From Christensenella sp. UBA1685 (GTDB taxonomy: Bacteria > Bacillota > Clostridia > Christensenellales > CAG-138), in the NCBI GenBank assembly GCA_002320595.1, contig DCKB01000033.1, positions 17,127 through 34,239 on the forward strand: 17,113 nucleotides of DNA, written 5' to 3'. The notes under the pieces were generated by a model that ran no database searches, was not told where the DNA came from, and was given only the letters and a program-made list of their open reading frames with translations. Position numbers and translations under genes: made by a program. The number at the start of each line of letters is the position of its first letter. Position 1 is the stretch's first letter. Positions 1 through 7,818 of the stretch are shown here, piece by piece.

Positions 1-552
1 GCGCACCTGATACCAACCGTTTGACTCACCGAGGATCTCTACGCTGGCATTCTTGGGAACTTTGGAGCAACCGGATACCTTGGAATAGGAGGTGGAAGGG
101 CCGGTGCGGAAATTGATGTTGCCGGTAGTCACGCCCGTGCCGGTGGCTGCGGTATTGTTGTTGGTATTTGCATTGCTGCCGGAGGAAAGCTGCACATACT
201 GGGAGGATACGTAGCCTTCTTTTCCGTCATAGGAAATCTTATAATAGCTGCCGCTGGCGTCCAGGATGGTAACGCTCACACCCTTGTTGAGCTTTGCAAT
301 GCGGGAGGAGCTGGAGGATGCGGATTTGCGCATGCTTACCCAGGAGCTGCAATTTACGATCGTTCCCGTGTGGGTCGTCTGCGTTTGTGCTGAACTGCTG
401 CTGCCTGAAGAGGAGCCGCCTGTAATCGTTGTGCCGCCGACGTTGATGCCGGAGCCGAGTACGACGGGCTTCGGCGCTGCAAGCGCGGAACCCGCGACGC
501 CGAGCAGCGTGAGTGCCGCCAGTACGAGTGCGAGCACTTTCTTTGTTCTCAT
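1..552 (-). CDS. Secreted SH3b-repeat protein (3' end outside window)
   Basis: Reading leftwards from an ATG at 552-550, an open frame of 184 codons runs to the window edge without a stop, so the C terminus is missing. A GGAAGG ribosome binding site lies about 9 bases upstream. Residues 1-26 form a signal peptide (basic MRTKK, hydrophobic core, cleavage near SALAA). A Ser/Thr/Gly-rich linker follows (about 40-61). A bacterial SH3 domain spans about 62-115, with the typical W..MR...S......L..G..V pattern and a YVSSQYV end. A second linker rich in Asn and Thr leads to another SH3 domain from about 139 (NINFRTGPSTSYSKV), which is cut off. SH3b domains usually bind peptidoglycan, so a cell-wall role outside the membrane is inferred. 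A catalytic domain could follow beyond the edge. It probably shares a transcript with the membrane protein upstream, 42 bases away. Confidence 0.85.
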   Translation of the reverse strand, partial: MRTKKVLALVLAALTLLGVAGSALAAPKPVVLGSGINVGGTTITGGSSSGSSSSAQTQTTHTGTIVNCSSWVSMRKSASSSSSRIAKLNKGVSVTILDASGSYYKISYDGKEGYVSSQYVQLSSGSNANTNNNTAATGTGVTTGNINFRTGPSTSYSKVSGCSKVPKNASVEILGESNGWYQVR

Positions 553-594
553 GTTTTGTAACCTTCCTTTCTTTACTTCCCGCCGGCTGCCGTG

Positions 595-1065
595 CTATTT
601 GGCATCGCCGGTATGTTCGTTTGTTTTTGCAGTCGCTTCTTCCCGCCCGAATGAAAACGCATCTTCCGGCATTCTGCTGCCTGCCTGCCTGCTGCTTCCG
701 CTGCTGCCGCGCTTTTTCGCTTCCTCTTCGGCTGCCTCGCGCGCCTTCTGCCGGTCGGTCATCACAACGCTGAACGCCATCATTCCGATGAGGGCAATAA
801 GGCCCAGCACCCAGAGGAATCCGCTCAGGAAAGTGCCCACTTTTACGACTCCGAAAATTTCAAGCACTCCTTTTACGAGGAGCAGAAGGCCGGAAACAGC
901 CGCAAGGATCCGCATCCAGAAGCGGTATTTTTCCGAAGAGCATTTGGGATGCTCATTTTGCAGCAGTTTGCCTTTGCCAAAAATGGCAATCCAAAGAAGA
1001 TAAAGACCTGCCGCAGGGATAAAAAGGGAAAACACGTCGATTTCGGGCAATTCCATTTGGGGCAT
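595..1065 (-). CDS. Small membrane protein, three predicted TM segments, charged tail
   Basis: The product has 156 residues and I do not recognise its family. Hydrophobic segments at about 11-30, 50-72 and 79-101 suggest three membrane passes. A strongly charged, Ala/Glu/Lys/Arg-rich tail (about 104-156) is probably cytoplasmic. The ATG at 1065 is preferred over the one three codons later because an AGGCAGGA sequence sits 11 bases before it. No enzyme motif is visible. It has its own good promoter (1110-1138) downstream of cysS and precedes the secreted SH3 protein, so a two-gene unit is likely. A real gene is supported by the promoter, the ribosome binding site and the coherent hydrophobic pattern. 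The function is unknown. Confidence 0.75.
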   Translation of the reverse strand: MPQMELPEIDVFSLFIPAAGLYLLWIAIFGKGKLLQNEHPKCSSEKYRFWMRILAAVSGLLLLVKGVLEIFGVVKVGTFLSGFLWVLGLIALIGMMAFSVVMTDRQKAREAAEEEAKKRGSSGSSRQAGSRMPEDAFSFGREEATAKTNEHTGDAK

Positions 1066-1109
1066 ACGATAAAGTTCCTGCCTTTCTAAAATATACCAAT
1101 GTGGGGTGT

Positions 1110-1138
1110 ATTATACAAGCGCTTCCCCGGCTTGTTAA
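1110..1138 (-). promoter_or_regulatory. Sigma-A promoter for the membrane protein / SH3 unit
   Basis: On the minus strand a -35 box TTAACA (1138-1133) is followed by a 17-base spacer and a perfect -10 box TATAAT (1115-1110). Transcription would start near 1103, about 38 bases before the ATG at 1065. It lies in the gap after the cysS stop codon. Confidence 0.8.
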
Positions 1139-1179
1139 CTCAATGTTTACAGATGCGGGGGAAGTGCGCCGCCGCGTTT

Positions 1180-2631
1180 TTACAGGCGCTTGAGCTTTGC
1201 GCCCTCACGCGTGTCCTCCACGGCAAAGCCCATGGCCTTAAGCGCTTCGCGCAGCTCGTCCGCGCGCGCCCAGTCTTTCGCTTTACGCGCCTCGATGCGC
1301 GCAAGGGCAAGCGCTTCCGCCTCCGCGTTCGGTTCACCTTCGCTCACAACCGTGACCTGCGTTTCCGCCTTTGCAAGCCGCTCTGCCTCCGCACGCGCGC
1401 GTTCGGCAGCCGGCAACAGGGAAAGGCCCAGCACGGCGTCAAACTCTCCGAGAAGCGCAAGCTTTGTTGCGGCGTTGGTTCCAAACTTCAGCACATCGTA
1501 AAGCACGGTCACGCCGAGAGAGGTGTTGAGGTCGTTGCCGAGCGCCTCGTTAAACTTTGCGCGCAGCGTTTCGGCCGCAGCTTCGTCGAACGCTTCACCG
1601 GCCTCCGGTTTCAGCGCCGCAATGCGGCTGATGAGCTTTGCATAGGCCGTTGCCGCGTTATCCAGGTTCTCATAGCTGAACACAAGCGACTTGCGGTAGT
1701 GCGATTGCAGGCAGAACAGGCGGTACACAAGGGGATCGTAGCCCTTCTGCTCCAGAAGCGAAACCGTAAGAAATTCGCCCTTGGATTTGCTCATCTTGCC
1801 TGAATTGGTGTTCAGGTGCAGCACATGAAACCAGTATTTGCACCAGGGATGGCCGAGATACGCTTCGCTTTGCGCGATTTCGTTGGTGTGGTGGGGGAAG
1901 GCGTTGTCAATGCCGCCGCAGTGGATGTCAAGATCCTCCCCAAGATGCTTCATGCTGATGCCGGAGCATTCGATGTGCCAGCCAGGATACCCCACGCCCC
2001 AGGGAGAATCCCACTTGAGCTCCTGATCCTCAAATTTGGACTTTGTAAACCAGAGCACGAAGTCCGCCTTGTTGCGCTTATTGTCGTCCGCCTCCACGCC
2101 TTCGCGCACGCCCACGGCAAGGTCTTCTTCCTTATGCTCGTTGAAGATATAGTACTTATTGAGCTTCGAGGTGTCGAAGTAAATGTTGCCGCCCGCCTCG
2201 TAGGCATAGCCGCGTTCAATCAGCCGCTCGATCAGGCGGATGTATTCCTGAATGCAATTCGTTGCAGGTTCAACAACGTCCGGCCGCTTGATGTTCAGCT
2301 TCCGGCAGTCTTCGAAAAACGCGTCCGTATAGTATTTCGCGATTTCCATAACCGTTTTGTGCTCGCGCTTTGCGCCCTTGAGCATCTTGTCCTCGCCCGT
2401 GTCGGCATCCGAGGAAAGGTGGCCGACATCCGTAATGTTCATGACGCGCTTGACGTTGTAGCCGCAGTAGCGGAGATACTTCTCCAACACATCCTCCATG
2501 ATGTAGGTGCGCAGGTTGCCGATGTGCGCGAAGTGATATACCGTGGGCCCACAGGTGTACATCTTTACGATGTCCGGATGGTTTGGGATGAATTCCTCTT
2601 TCCTGCGCGATGCGGAGTTATAGAGCTGCAT
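1180..2631 (-). CDS. cysS: Cysteinyl-tRNA synthetase
   Basis: This cytoplasmic enzyme charges tRNA-Cys with cysteine using ATP. The product has 483 residues, close to the usual 460-480. The class I signature HIGN is at residues 36-39 (AHIGNLRTY) and KMSKS at 279-283. The expected zinc ligands are present: C27 (TCGPTVY), C222 (HIECSGI), H247 and E251 (HHTNEIAQ). The C-terminal part (about 340-483) is the helical tRNA-binding region, here with a somewhat long Ala/Glu-rich stretch before the final KLKRL. The ATG at 2631 has an AAGGAGG site 5 bases away. The cysE, mrnC and rlmB genes often found beside cysS in Bacillota are not here. Its promoter overlaps the end of the upstream ATPase gene. The identification is secure. 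Confidence 0.97.
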   Translation of the reverse strand: MQLYNSASRRKEEFIPNHPDIVKMYTCGPTVYHFAHIGNLRTYIMEDVLEKYLRYCGYNVKRVMNITDVGHLSSDADTGEDKMLKGAKREHKTVMEIAKYYTDAFFEDCRKLNIKRPDVVEPATNCIQEYIRLIERLIERGYAYEAGGNIYFDTSKLNKYYIFNEHKEEDLAVGVREGVEADDNKRNKADFVLWFTKSKFEDQELKWDSPWGVGYPGWHIECSGISMKHLGEDLDIHCGGIDNAFPHHTNEIAQSEAYLGHPWCKYWFHVLHLNTNSGKMSKSKGEFLTVSLLEQKGYDPLVYRLFCLQSHYRKSLVFSYENLDNAATAYAKLISRIAALKPEAGEAFDEAAAETLRAKFNEALGNDLNTSLGVTVLYDVLKFGTNAATKLALLGEFDAVLGLSLLPAAERARAEAERLAKAETQVTVVSEGEPNAEAEALALARIEARKAKDWARADELREALKAMGFAVEDTREGAKLKRL

Positions 2632-2675
2632 GAATCCTCCTTCAAAAAGCGTTGCCGCTGAATTTTCAATTTATT

Positions 2676-2705
2676 ATTATACCACGCCGGAGTAACCGTT
2701 GCCAA
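2676..2705 (-). promoter_or_regulatory. Promoter of cysS
   Basis: On the minus strand TTGGCA (2705-2700), an 18-base spacer and TATAAT (2681-2676) precede cysS by about 45 bases. The -10 box overlaps the stop codon of the DUF815 ATPase gene, so the two genes are closely packed but cysS can be transcribed alone. Confidence 0.65.
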
Positions 2706-4068
2706 CCGCGAGTTCTTCTGCAAGCCGCACGGCAGCTGCGACGGAAAGGCGCTCCCGCGCATCAACCTGATAATCTACGCAGGCGTTGCGCACTGCGGCG
2801 GGGTCGACTGCCGAACCGCGCTGGGAGAGCAGCGCCTCCACCATTTCGGCAAATTCCGCCAGTTTTGGATAGGAAAACCAAACCGTTTTCACGATGCCGC
2901 AATCCGGCTCGGCGGCGCGCGCCGTCACAACCGGCAGCACGTTTGCAGGGAAAGAAAACGCAGAACGGCGCTCAAACAGCGTGCGCACATCGCCCGAAGC
3001 GGGGTCTGCGTCATCCAGCAGAAGCAGGAAACGCAGCGGCTGCGCCGCAAGCGCAGCGATCAACGCATCCGCATCAAACGGAGTGCCGCGGGGAATGAGC
3101 ACGATGCGCAGCTCCGGAAGCTCTTCGGCCAGACTCAGTGCAAGCGCCGTTTTCCCCGTGCCGGCAGGCCCCGCGAGCAGCACCGGCTCCGCCGTTTCGC
3201 CGCGCATGAAGCAAATGGCATGCTCCGTGAGCGCGCTGCGTTCCGGTTCAAGGAAGGGAAGCGCGCAATACCGGCCCGCATGTTGGGAGAAGGGGAGGAG
3301 CGCGTTTTGTTTCACGTGAAACAATCTGTCCTTTAAAAACGGCGCACAGCCATAGGCTGCGAAGAAATTCCAAAGATCATCGCAAAGCGCCCGCCAATCC
3401 GGCGTTTCGAGCAGGCGGATGTAGACCTCCTCAAGCGCTTCGTCCGAAACAAAGGCGTCACGAAGTTCCATTTCGCCATACTGCCAGGGAAGCCATTCGC
3501 TCTCCGGCGGCATGGAGGAAAGAAAGGGCGCAGGCGCTTCGGGCTCCTGCTGCGGCTTTGCATTTGCAGCCGGAGCGGGGCGAACGCTGCCGCCGGACCA
3601 CACAGCAGAGGACATCAGGGAGATGTTGTCCTTTGCGTGGCGCGGCTTGAGCTGCAGCTCCCGGTGCCGTTCGGCAGCCATGCGGTACAGGTGCGCGCCT
3701 GAGAGCGTTGCAAGCTCGCCAAGGATCGCAAGATCCGCGCGCATTGCAATGCGTTCCGCCTCCTCCATGCGGCCGTCCGCCGCCATAACGGCAAAGGCAT
3801 GCGGGCGTTCGATCACAAGCCAAAGAAGATAATCAAGCCAAAGGTCCCCGCTGACGCGGCGTGCGCCGGAGGAAAGAAGCGATGCCGAAAGCGCATGATA
3901 ACAGGAAAGCGCACCGAGCGTATCTCCCGCATGAATGGCGGAAGCTGCGGCAAGAAGCCGTGCGAGCGGGGCGCACTCCCGTGCGTCCTGCAGAATTGTT
4001 AAGCGCGGTATGAGGCTGGCGATGCGTTCCACGCCTTCAGCGGGGGCGCATTCGCGGAAACTGAACAT
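2677..4068 (-). CDS. DUF815-type AAA+ ATPase
   Basis: The product is a 463-residue P-loop ATPase. The start is set at the ATG at 4068 because AAGGAGG lies 9 bases upstream; an in-frame ATG 21 codons earlier has no such site. The first part (about 1-190) is helical with no known motif, followed by a Pro/Ala linker. From about 225 the pattern DWRALCDDLWNFFAAYGCAP resembles the region before the ATPase core in DUF815 proteins. Walker A is GPAGTGKT (300-307) and Walker B is LLLLDDAD (348-355), with further AAA+ core sequence after it. DUF815 ATPases are widespread but their role is unclear. A perfect parS (3308-3323) lies inside the gene and encodes FHVKQ. The assignment to P-loop ATPases is sure; to DUF815 it rests on remembered pattern similarity. 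Confidence 0.85.
   Translation of the reverse strand: MFSFRECAPAEGVERIASLIPRLTILQDARECAPLARLLAAASAIHAGDTLGALSCYHALSASLLSSGARRVSGDLWLDYLLWLVIERPHAFAVMAADGRMEEAERIAMRADLAILGELATLSGAHLYRMAAERHRELQLKPRHAKDNISLMSSAVWSGGSVRPAPAANAKPQQEPEAPAPFLSSMPPESEWLPWQYGEMELRDAFVSDEALEEVYIRLLETPDWRALCDDLWNFFAAYGCAPFLKDRLFHVKQNALLPFSQHAGRYCALPFLEPERSALTEHAICFMRGETAEPVLLAGPAGTGKTALALSLAEELPELRIVLIPRGTPFDADALIAALAAQPLRFLLLLDDADPASGDVRTLFERRSAFSFPANVLPVVTARAAEPDCGIVKTVWFSYPKLAEFAEMVEALLSQRGSAVDPAAVRNACVDYQVDARERLSVAAAVRLAEELAVGNGYSGVV
3308..3323. other. parS site 1 (intragenic)
   Basis: The sequence TGTTTCACGTGAAACA is a perfect 16-base palindrome. It matches the chromosomal parS consensus bound by ParB/Spo0J (TGTTNCACGTGAAACA). 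It lies inside the DUF815 ATPase coding sequence, where the minus-strand frame reads FHVKQ. A cognate parB is 9 kb away at 12268. Confidence 0.93.
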
Positions 4069-4139
4069 GGCGGTTCCCTCCTTCGGAGTGTTGGCGTGCT
4101 GCGGCGCGCGGTTGGCAATAACGAAGTGCATGCCGGCAT

Positions 4140-4155
4140 TGTTTCACGTGAAACG
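4140..4155. other. parS site 2 (between divergent genes)
   Basis: TGTTTCACGTGAAACG matches the parS consensus at all but the last base; the inner 14-base palindrome is intact. It lies 71 bases upstream of the DUF815 ATPase start and would fall in that gene's 5' leader. Confidence 0.9.
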
Positions 4156-4180
4156 TTCCCGTGTGGCTGCAGGAACGTTT
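4151..4180. repeat. Inverted repeat overlapping parS site 2
   Basis: AAACGTTCC (4151-4159) and GGAACGTTT (4172-4180) are perfect 9-base inverted arms around a 12-base loop. The left arm shares five bases with parS site 2. In RNA from the minus strand this forms a hairpin in the ATPase leader that competes with a hairpin made by parS itself. It could be an operator or an RNA structure; no T-run follows, so it is not a clear terminator. Confidence 0.6.
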
Positions 4181-4215
4181 ATTCCCGCAGCCCGGCATGA
4201 TCCTACGATAATGAT

Positions 4216-4244
4216 ATTGTCCGTTGTGTGCCGGAAAATGTCAA
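4216..4244 (-). promoter_or_regulatory. Candidate promoter of the DUF815 ATPase gene
   Basis: On the minus strand a perfect TTGACA (4244-4239) is followed after 17 bases by GACAAT (4221-4216), a 4/6 match to the -10 consensus. The resulting leader of about 140 bases would carry the inverted repeat and parS site 2. Confidence 0.5.
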
Positions 4245-4251
4245 TTGTTAT

Positions 4252-4280
4252 TTGCTTCGTCCCGCAACGGATGATATACT
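4252..4280 (+). promoter_or_regulatory. Candidate promoter of murG
   Basis: TTGCTT (4252-4257), a 17-base spacer and TATACT (4275-4280) point towards murG, 61 bases upstream of its ATG. The region is back to back with the promoter proposed for the ATPase gene. Confidence 0.55.
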
Positions 4281-4341
4281 TATTTTGCTTTTGCGCATAG
4301 TATGAAAGTGAAGAGCATAGTTTATTGGAAGGGCTTTATTG

Positions 4342-5412
4342 ATGGAAAAGAAGATCATCCTGACAGGCGGCGGTTCCGCCGGCCATGTAACGCCGAACTT
4401 GGCGCTTTTGCCGCAGCTGCTGGCGGAAGGCATCGAAGTGCACTACATTGGCACGGCGGACGGCATTGAGCGTACGATCCTTTCGGAGCGTAAGGACGTC
4501 ACATACCATATCATATCGTCCGGCAAGCTGCGCCGGTACTTTTCCTGGAAGAATTTTACGGACCCGTTCCGCGTAATGCGCGGCCTGTTTCAGGCGCGCC
4601 GCGTGATGCGGGAAGTGAAGCCGGCCGCGGTGTTTTCAAAGGGCGGCTTTGTTTCCGTGCCGGTGGTGATCGCGGCGCATGGCAAGCATATCCCCGTTGT
4701 GACGCATGAATCGGACTACACGCCGGGCCTTGCCAACAAGATCAACGCGAAGTTCGCGGATAGGATTTGCGTAACGTTTGAGGACACGCTTGCGCACGTG
4801 GGGGCGAAGGGCGTGCATACGGGCACGCCGATCCGCCCGGAGCTTTACCAGGGAGACAAGGAGCGCGGCCTGGCGTTCCTGGGTTTCGACGATAAAAAGC
4901 CGGTTCTGCTTATCATGGGCGGGAGCCTTGGAGCATCTGTGGTGAACGATGCGGTGCGCGCGGCGCTGCCGAAGCTCTTGATAAGCTACGATATTGTGCA
5001 CCTTTGCGGGAAGGGCAAGGTGGAGGAACAGCTTAACCAGCCGGGCTACCGCCAGTTTGAATACGTTAACGAGGCGCTGCCGGATGTGCTTGCGGCAACG
5101 GATGTCGTGGTTTCGCGTGCGGGCGCGAACGCGGTGTTTGAATTTCTCGCGCTTTCCAAGCCCGCGCTGCTCATCCCTCTGCCGCGCTCCGCGAGCCGGG
5201 GGGATCAGATCCTCAACGCAGGATATTTTGCGCGCAAGGGATTTGCGATGGTGCTGGAGCAGGAGTCGCTCACGCCGGAAACGCTGCTTGACGCGGTAAA
5301 CGACTTATATGACAGGCGGCTTTCCTTCATCGCTACGATGAGTGCGGAGCCCCTTGCAGACGGAACGGATGAGGTGCTTGCGGTGATCCGCAGCGCAATG
5401 AAGAAGGAGTAA
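4342..5412 (+). CDS. murG: UDP-N-acetylglucosamine transferase MurG
   Basis: MurG adds GlcNAc to lipid I on the inner face of the membrane, giving lipid II for peptidoglycan. The product has 356 residues, as is usual. The N-terminal glycine-rich loop GGGSAGHVTPN (9-19) has the conserved His. The acceptor-side region contains SGKLRRYFSWKN, then FSKGGFVSVPVVIAA and HESDYTPGLANK. The C-terminal GT-B lobe has IMGGSLGA and the nucleotide-sugar motif SRAGANAVFEFLALSKPALLIPLP. The ATG at 4342 has GGAAGGG 8 bases upstream; a TTG one codon earlier is less likely. It lies outside a dcw cluster and belongs to the MurG form with the SGKLRRYFSWKN block that I associate with stand-alone copies in Bacillota. 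A second murG elsewhere in the genome is possible. The methyltransferase gene follows after 15 bases. Confidence 0.93.
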   Translation: MEKKIILTGGGSAGHVTPNLALLPQLLAEGIEVHYIGTADGIERTILSERKDVTYHIISSGKLRRYFSWKNFTDPFRVMRGLFQARRVMREVKPAAVFSKGGFVSVPVVIAAHGKHIPVVTHESDYTPGLANKINAKFADRICVTFEDTLAHVGAKGVHTGTPIRPELYQGDKERGLAFLGFDDKKPVLLIMGGSLGASVVNDAVRAALPKLLISYDIVHLCGKGKVEEQLNQPGYRQFEYVNEALPDVLAATDVVVSRAGANAVFEFLALSKPALLIPLPRSASRGDQILNAGYFARKGFAMVLEQESLTPETLLDAVNDLYDRRLSFIATMSAEPLADGTDEVLAVIRSAMKKE

Positions 5413-5427
5413 GGGGAAGGAGAAACC

Positions 5428-6975
5428 ATGCGGGAACTAACGAAAGAGCAGGTTCGGCAGCGCCTTGCCGCACCCAACGGCTCTGAACTGCTGTTTGGGG
5501 AGGCGGAGGCCGCATTTGGAGCGGCGTGGGCGCTGTTTGCGGAGGAAGGGAACGCCGCGGCCTGCGCGTTCCTGTGCCGCTGTGCAAAGCGGCAGGCTTA
5601 TGCGGCGCGCATCGGCGCGCTTTTGGGGGAGGACCGCACGGCGCTCTATGCGGCGCTGCGTTCGGATGCGCCGAAGCTTCGGAAGAATGCGGCGCGCCTT
5701 GCGGGCGCGCTTGCTGATGCGCGGGATGTTCCCGCGCTTGTTTCGGCGCTTGCAGCGGAAGGGCAGCGTTTTGTGCGCCCGTCGCTCCTGCTTGCGCTTG
5801 GCGCATGCGGTGGGGAAGAAGCGAAGGCAGCTCTCGATGCTTACACCGTTGCCCCGCCTGTGGACGCAGGGGAAGAACGCCATGCGCGGGAGGAAGCCGA
5901 GGCGCTTGCTTCTGCAAGAAAAAGCTTCCTGCACCTTTCAAAGCATGCGTTTTCAGGCCTGCCGAAGGCCTATGCGTTGGAGCTGCGCACGCCGGACAAG
6001 CTGGAGGGTTCACTCGCATATGAGCTTGCGCAGCATGGGATTGCGCCTGCTGCGACAGAGCCGGGCGCGGTTTCGGTAACGGCACAGGATCTTGCGCCGC
6101 TGCTTGCGTGCCGCAGCTTCTTTGAGCTGCTGTTTCCTGTTGCACGAAAAGCGTCCGCCGTGCCGGAACTGATTGCGCGGTATGCGGGCGCGTTCCTGCG
6201 GGAACTCCTGCCGGCGGCGCATGCGGGAGAGCCGCCGTTTGGCTACCGCATTGAAGTGCGTGGGGAAGACGCAGACCGGGCGGCGCTTGCGAAGGCTGTC
6301 GCCGCGAAGCTCGACGGCGGGCTGCTTGTGAATGCGCCCGGGAATTATGAAGCGGAGCTGCGGATCGAGCTCCGGCGCAATGGAAGCGCGGATGTGTTCG
6401 TGAAGCTGTACACAATTCCGGATGATCGCTTTGCCTACCGCGTGAGGGCGTTGCCCGCATCCATCCACCCTGCAACGGCGGCTGCCGTGCTGCGCTATGC
6501 GCGGGCATATTTAAGGGAAGGCGCGCGCGTGCTCGACCCTTGCTGCGGCAGCGGGACGCTGCTGATCGAGCGCGGAAAGCTTACGGAAACAGGATCGCTT
6601 ACAGGCGTGGACATTGCGCATAAGGCGATTGATATCGCGCGCGAAAACGCTGCGGCAGCGCATTCTTCCGCGAAGTTCATCTGCAACGACTGCCTGCGTT
6701 TTGAGGCGAAGCGCAAATATGATGAGGTGATCGCAAACATGCCGTTTGGCAATCGTGTGGGTACGCATAAAAACAACGAGCGCCTGTATGCCGCAATGCT
6801 GGATAAACTTCCGGAATGGCTCATGCCGGGCGGTGTAGCCCTGCTTTATACGATGGAATTTACGCTGCTCAAAAAACTTGTGCGCGAACGGCCAGGGCTT
6901 ACGCTCATCACCGAAACGCGTACGGAGGCGGGCGGGCTGCTTCCAGGTGTGTTTCTGCTGCGCATCGGGCGGTAA
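5428..6975 (+). CDS. THUMP-type RNA methyltransferase with HEAT-like N terminus
   Basis: A 515-residue predicted S-adenosylmethionine-dependent RNA methyltransferase. The C-terminal half is a Rossmann methyltransferase: motif I VLDPCCGSGTLLIE (about 368-381), an acidic SAM-ribose motif TGVDIAHKAI, and the catalytic-type motif NMPFG, comparable to NPPY/NPPYG of N2-guanine and N6-adenine methylases. Just before it, about 255-355 matches a THUMP-like segment ending in KLYTIPDDRFAYRVRALPASIHPATAAAV, as in the TrmN/Trm14 and RlmKL families. Residues about 40-145 hold helical repeats (LRKNAARLAGAL..ARDVPALVSALAAEGQRFVRPSLLLALGACG) that look like HEAT repeats, an unusual addition. The ATG at 5428 has GGAAGGAG 5-6 bases upstream. 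It is probably co-transcribed with murG. The target RNA (tRNA or 23S rRNA) cannot be read from the sequence. Confidence 0.88.
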   Translation: MRELTKEQVRQRLAAPNGSELLFGEAEAAFGAAWALFAEEGNAAACAFLCRCAKRQAYAARIGALLGEDRTALYAALRSDAPKLRKNAARLAGALADARDVPALVSALAAEGQRFVRPSLLLALGACGGEEAKAALDAYTVAPPVDAGEERHAREEAEALASARKSFLHLSKHAFSGLPKAYALELRTPDKLEGSLAYELAQHGIAPAATEPGAVSVTAQDLAPLLACRSFFELLFPVARKASAVPELIARYAGAFLRELLPAAHAGEPPFGYRIEVRGEDADRAALAKAVAAKLDGGLLVNAPGNYEAELRIELRRNGSADVFVKLYTIPDDRFAYRVRALPASIHPATAAAVLRYARAYLREGARVLDPCCGSGTLLIERGKLTETGSLTGVDIAHKAIDIARENAAAAHSSAKFICNDCLRFEAKRKYDEVIANMPFGNRVGTHKNNERLYAAMLDKLPEWLMPGGVALLYTMEFTLLKKLVRERPGLTLITETRTEAGGLLPGVFLLRIGR

Positions 6976-7059
6976 AGCGCAGGTGAAAGAGCTTAATTAT
7001 CATTGCGATAGAAAATGTCTATTAAAATTAAGAAAAATAAATTTTTATTTACATAAACA

Positions 7060-7089
7060 TTGAAGTTTCTCAATGCTGGATGGTATAAT
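7060..7089 (+). promoter_or_regulatory. Promoter of the first CoA-transferase operon
   Basis: TTGAAG (7060-7065), an 18-base spacer and TATAAT (7084-7089) stand 36 bases before the ATG of subunit A. The 40 bases upstream are almost pure A/T and may act as an UP element. The layout closely matches the promoter of the second pair at 8678-8707. Confidence 0.8.
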
Positions 7090-7125
7090 AGTGCCGAATA
7101 AATGAAACGATGATTGGGGACGGAC

Positions 7126-7818
7126 ATGCCGAAATTCATTACACCAGAGGAGGCGGTAGCGCGCATCCCGCATGGGGCGACGCTCATGGTCGGCGGGTTT
7201 ATGGGCTGCGGAAACGCGCATACGCTTGTAACTGCGCTTGCGAACAGCGGAAAGGGTGAGTTTACGCTGATCTGCAACGATGGCGCGGTTCTGAACGGGC
7301 CGGACGGCAGCGAATGCTACGGCGTTGCAAAGCTGATCCGCAACCGGCAGGTGAAACGCCTGATCGCAAGCCACGTGGGCCTGAACCCTGAAGTCGGCCA
7401 ACAAATGAACGAGGGTTCACTTCAGGTGGATCTGATCCCGCAAGGCTCCTTTGCGGAGATGATTCGTGCGGGCGGTGCGGGCCTTGGCGGTGTGCTTACG
7501 CCCACGGGCGTTGGGACGCCTGTGGAGGATTCACCGCTCGTGTACTCCACCGTAGAGCTGGAAGGCAAGCGCTACCTGATGATGCGCCCGCTGCGCGCGG
7601 AATTTGCGCTTGTTTCCGGCTATTATATCGACAGAAAAGGGAATATCTGGTACAGAGGCACCACGCGCAATTTCAACCATGTCATGGCGCTTGCGGCGGA
7701 TACCGTGATTGCCGAGGCGGATTACATCGTAGAATGTGGGCAAATTGCACCGGAAAACGTCGTGACGCCGGGCATTCTTGTGGATTACGTTGTGCAGAAA
7801 AGGAGAAGAACGCTATGA
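7126..7818 (+). CDS. CoA-transferase subunit A, copy 1 (AtoD/CtfA/ScoA family)
   Basis: The product has 230 residues and is the alpha subunit of a family I CoA-transferase, which moves CoA between short-chain carboxylic acids. The glycine loop GGFMGCGN is at 23-30, followed by conserved blocks FTLICNDGA, GPDGSECYGVAKLI, SHVGLNPEVGQQM, DLIPQGSFAEMIRAGGAGLGG and FYTPTG-like VLTPTGVGT. The family signature normally has a Pro shortly after the loop (GGFxxxGxP); here it is Ala. The ATG at 7126 is favoured over an upstream TTG because it aligns with the start of copy 2. The ribosome binding site (GGGGACGG) is weak. The gene overlaps subunit B by ATGA. My hand alignment gives about 70% identity to copy 2. 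The substrate (acetoacetate, butyrate, propionate or other) cannot be told. Confidence 0.92.
   Translation: MPKFITPEEAVARIPHGATLMVGGFMGCGNAHTLVTALANSGKGEFTLICNDGAVLNGPDGSECYGVAKLIRNRQVKRLIASHVGLNPEVGQQMNEGSLQVDLIPQGSFAEMIRAGGAGLGGVLTPTGVGTPVEDSPLVYSTVELEGKRYLMMRPLRAEFALVSGYYIDRKGNIWYRGTTRNFNHVMALAADTVIAEADYIVECGQIAPENVVTPGILVDYVVQKRRRTL

Noticed and set aside
1816..2661. Long plus-strand open frame opposite cysS
   Set aside because: It mirrors the cysS reading frame in GC-rich DNA, has no ribosome binding site and no recognisable motif.
5333..6508. Minus-strand open frame of 391 codons opposite murG and the methyltransferase
   Set aside because: Its product is a Pro/Arg/His/Ala-rich sequence with no domain pattern, typical of antisense frames in GC-rich genes.
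7031..7050. A/T palindrome after the methyltransferase gene as a terminator
   Set aside because: The stem is purely A/T with no GC core; it fits an upstream A/T tract of the promoter at 7060 better.
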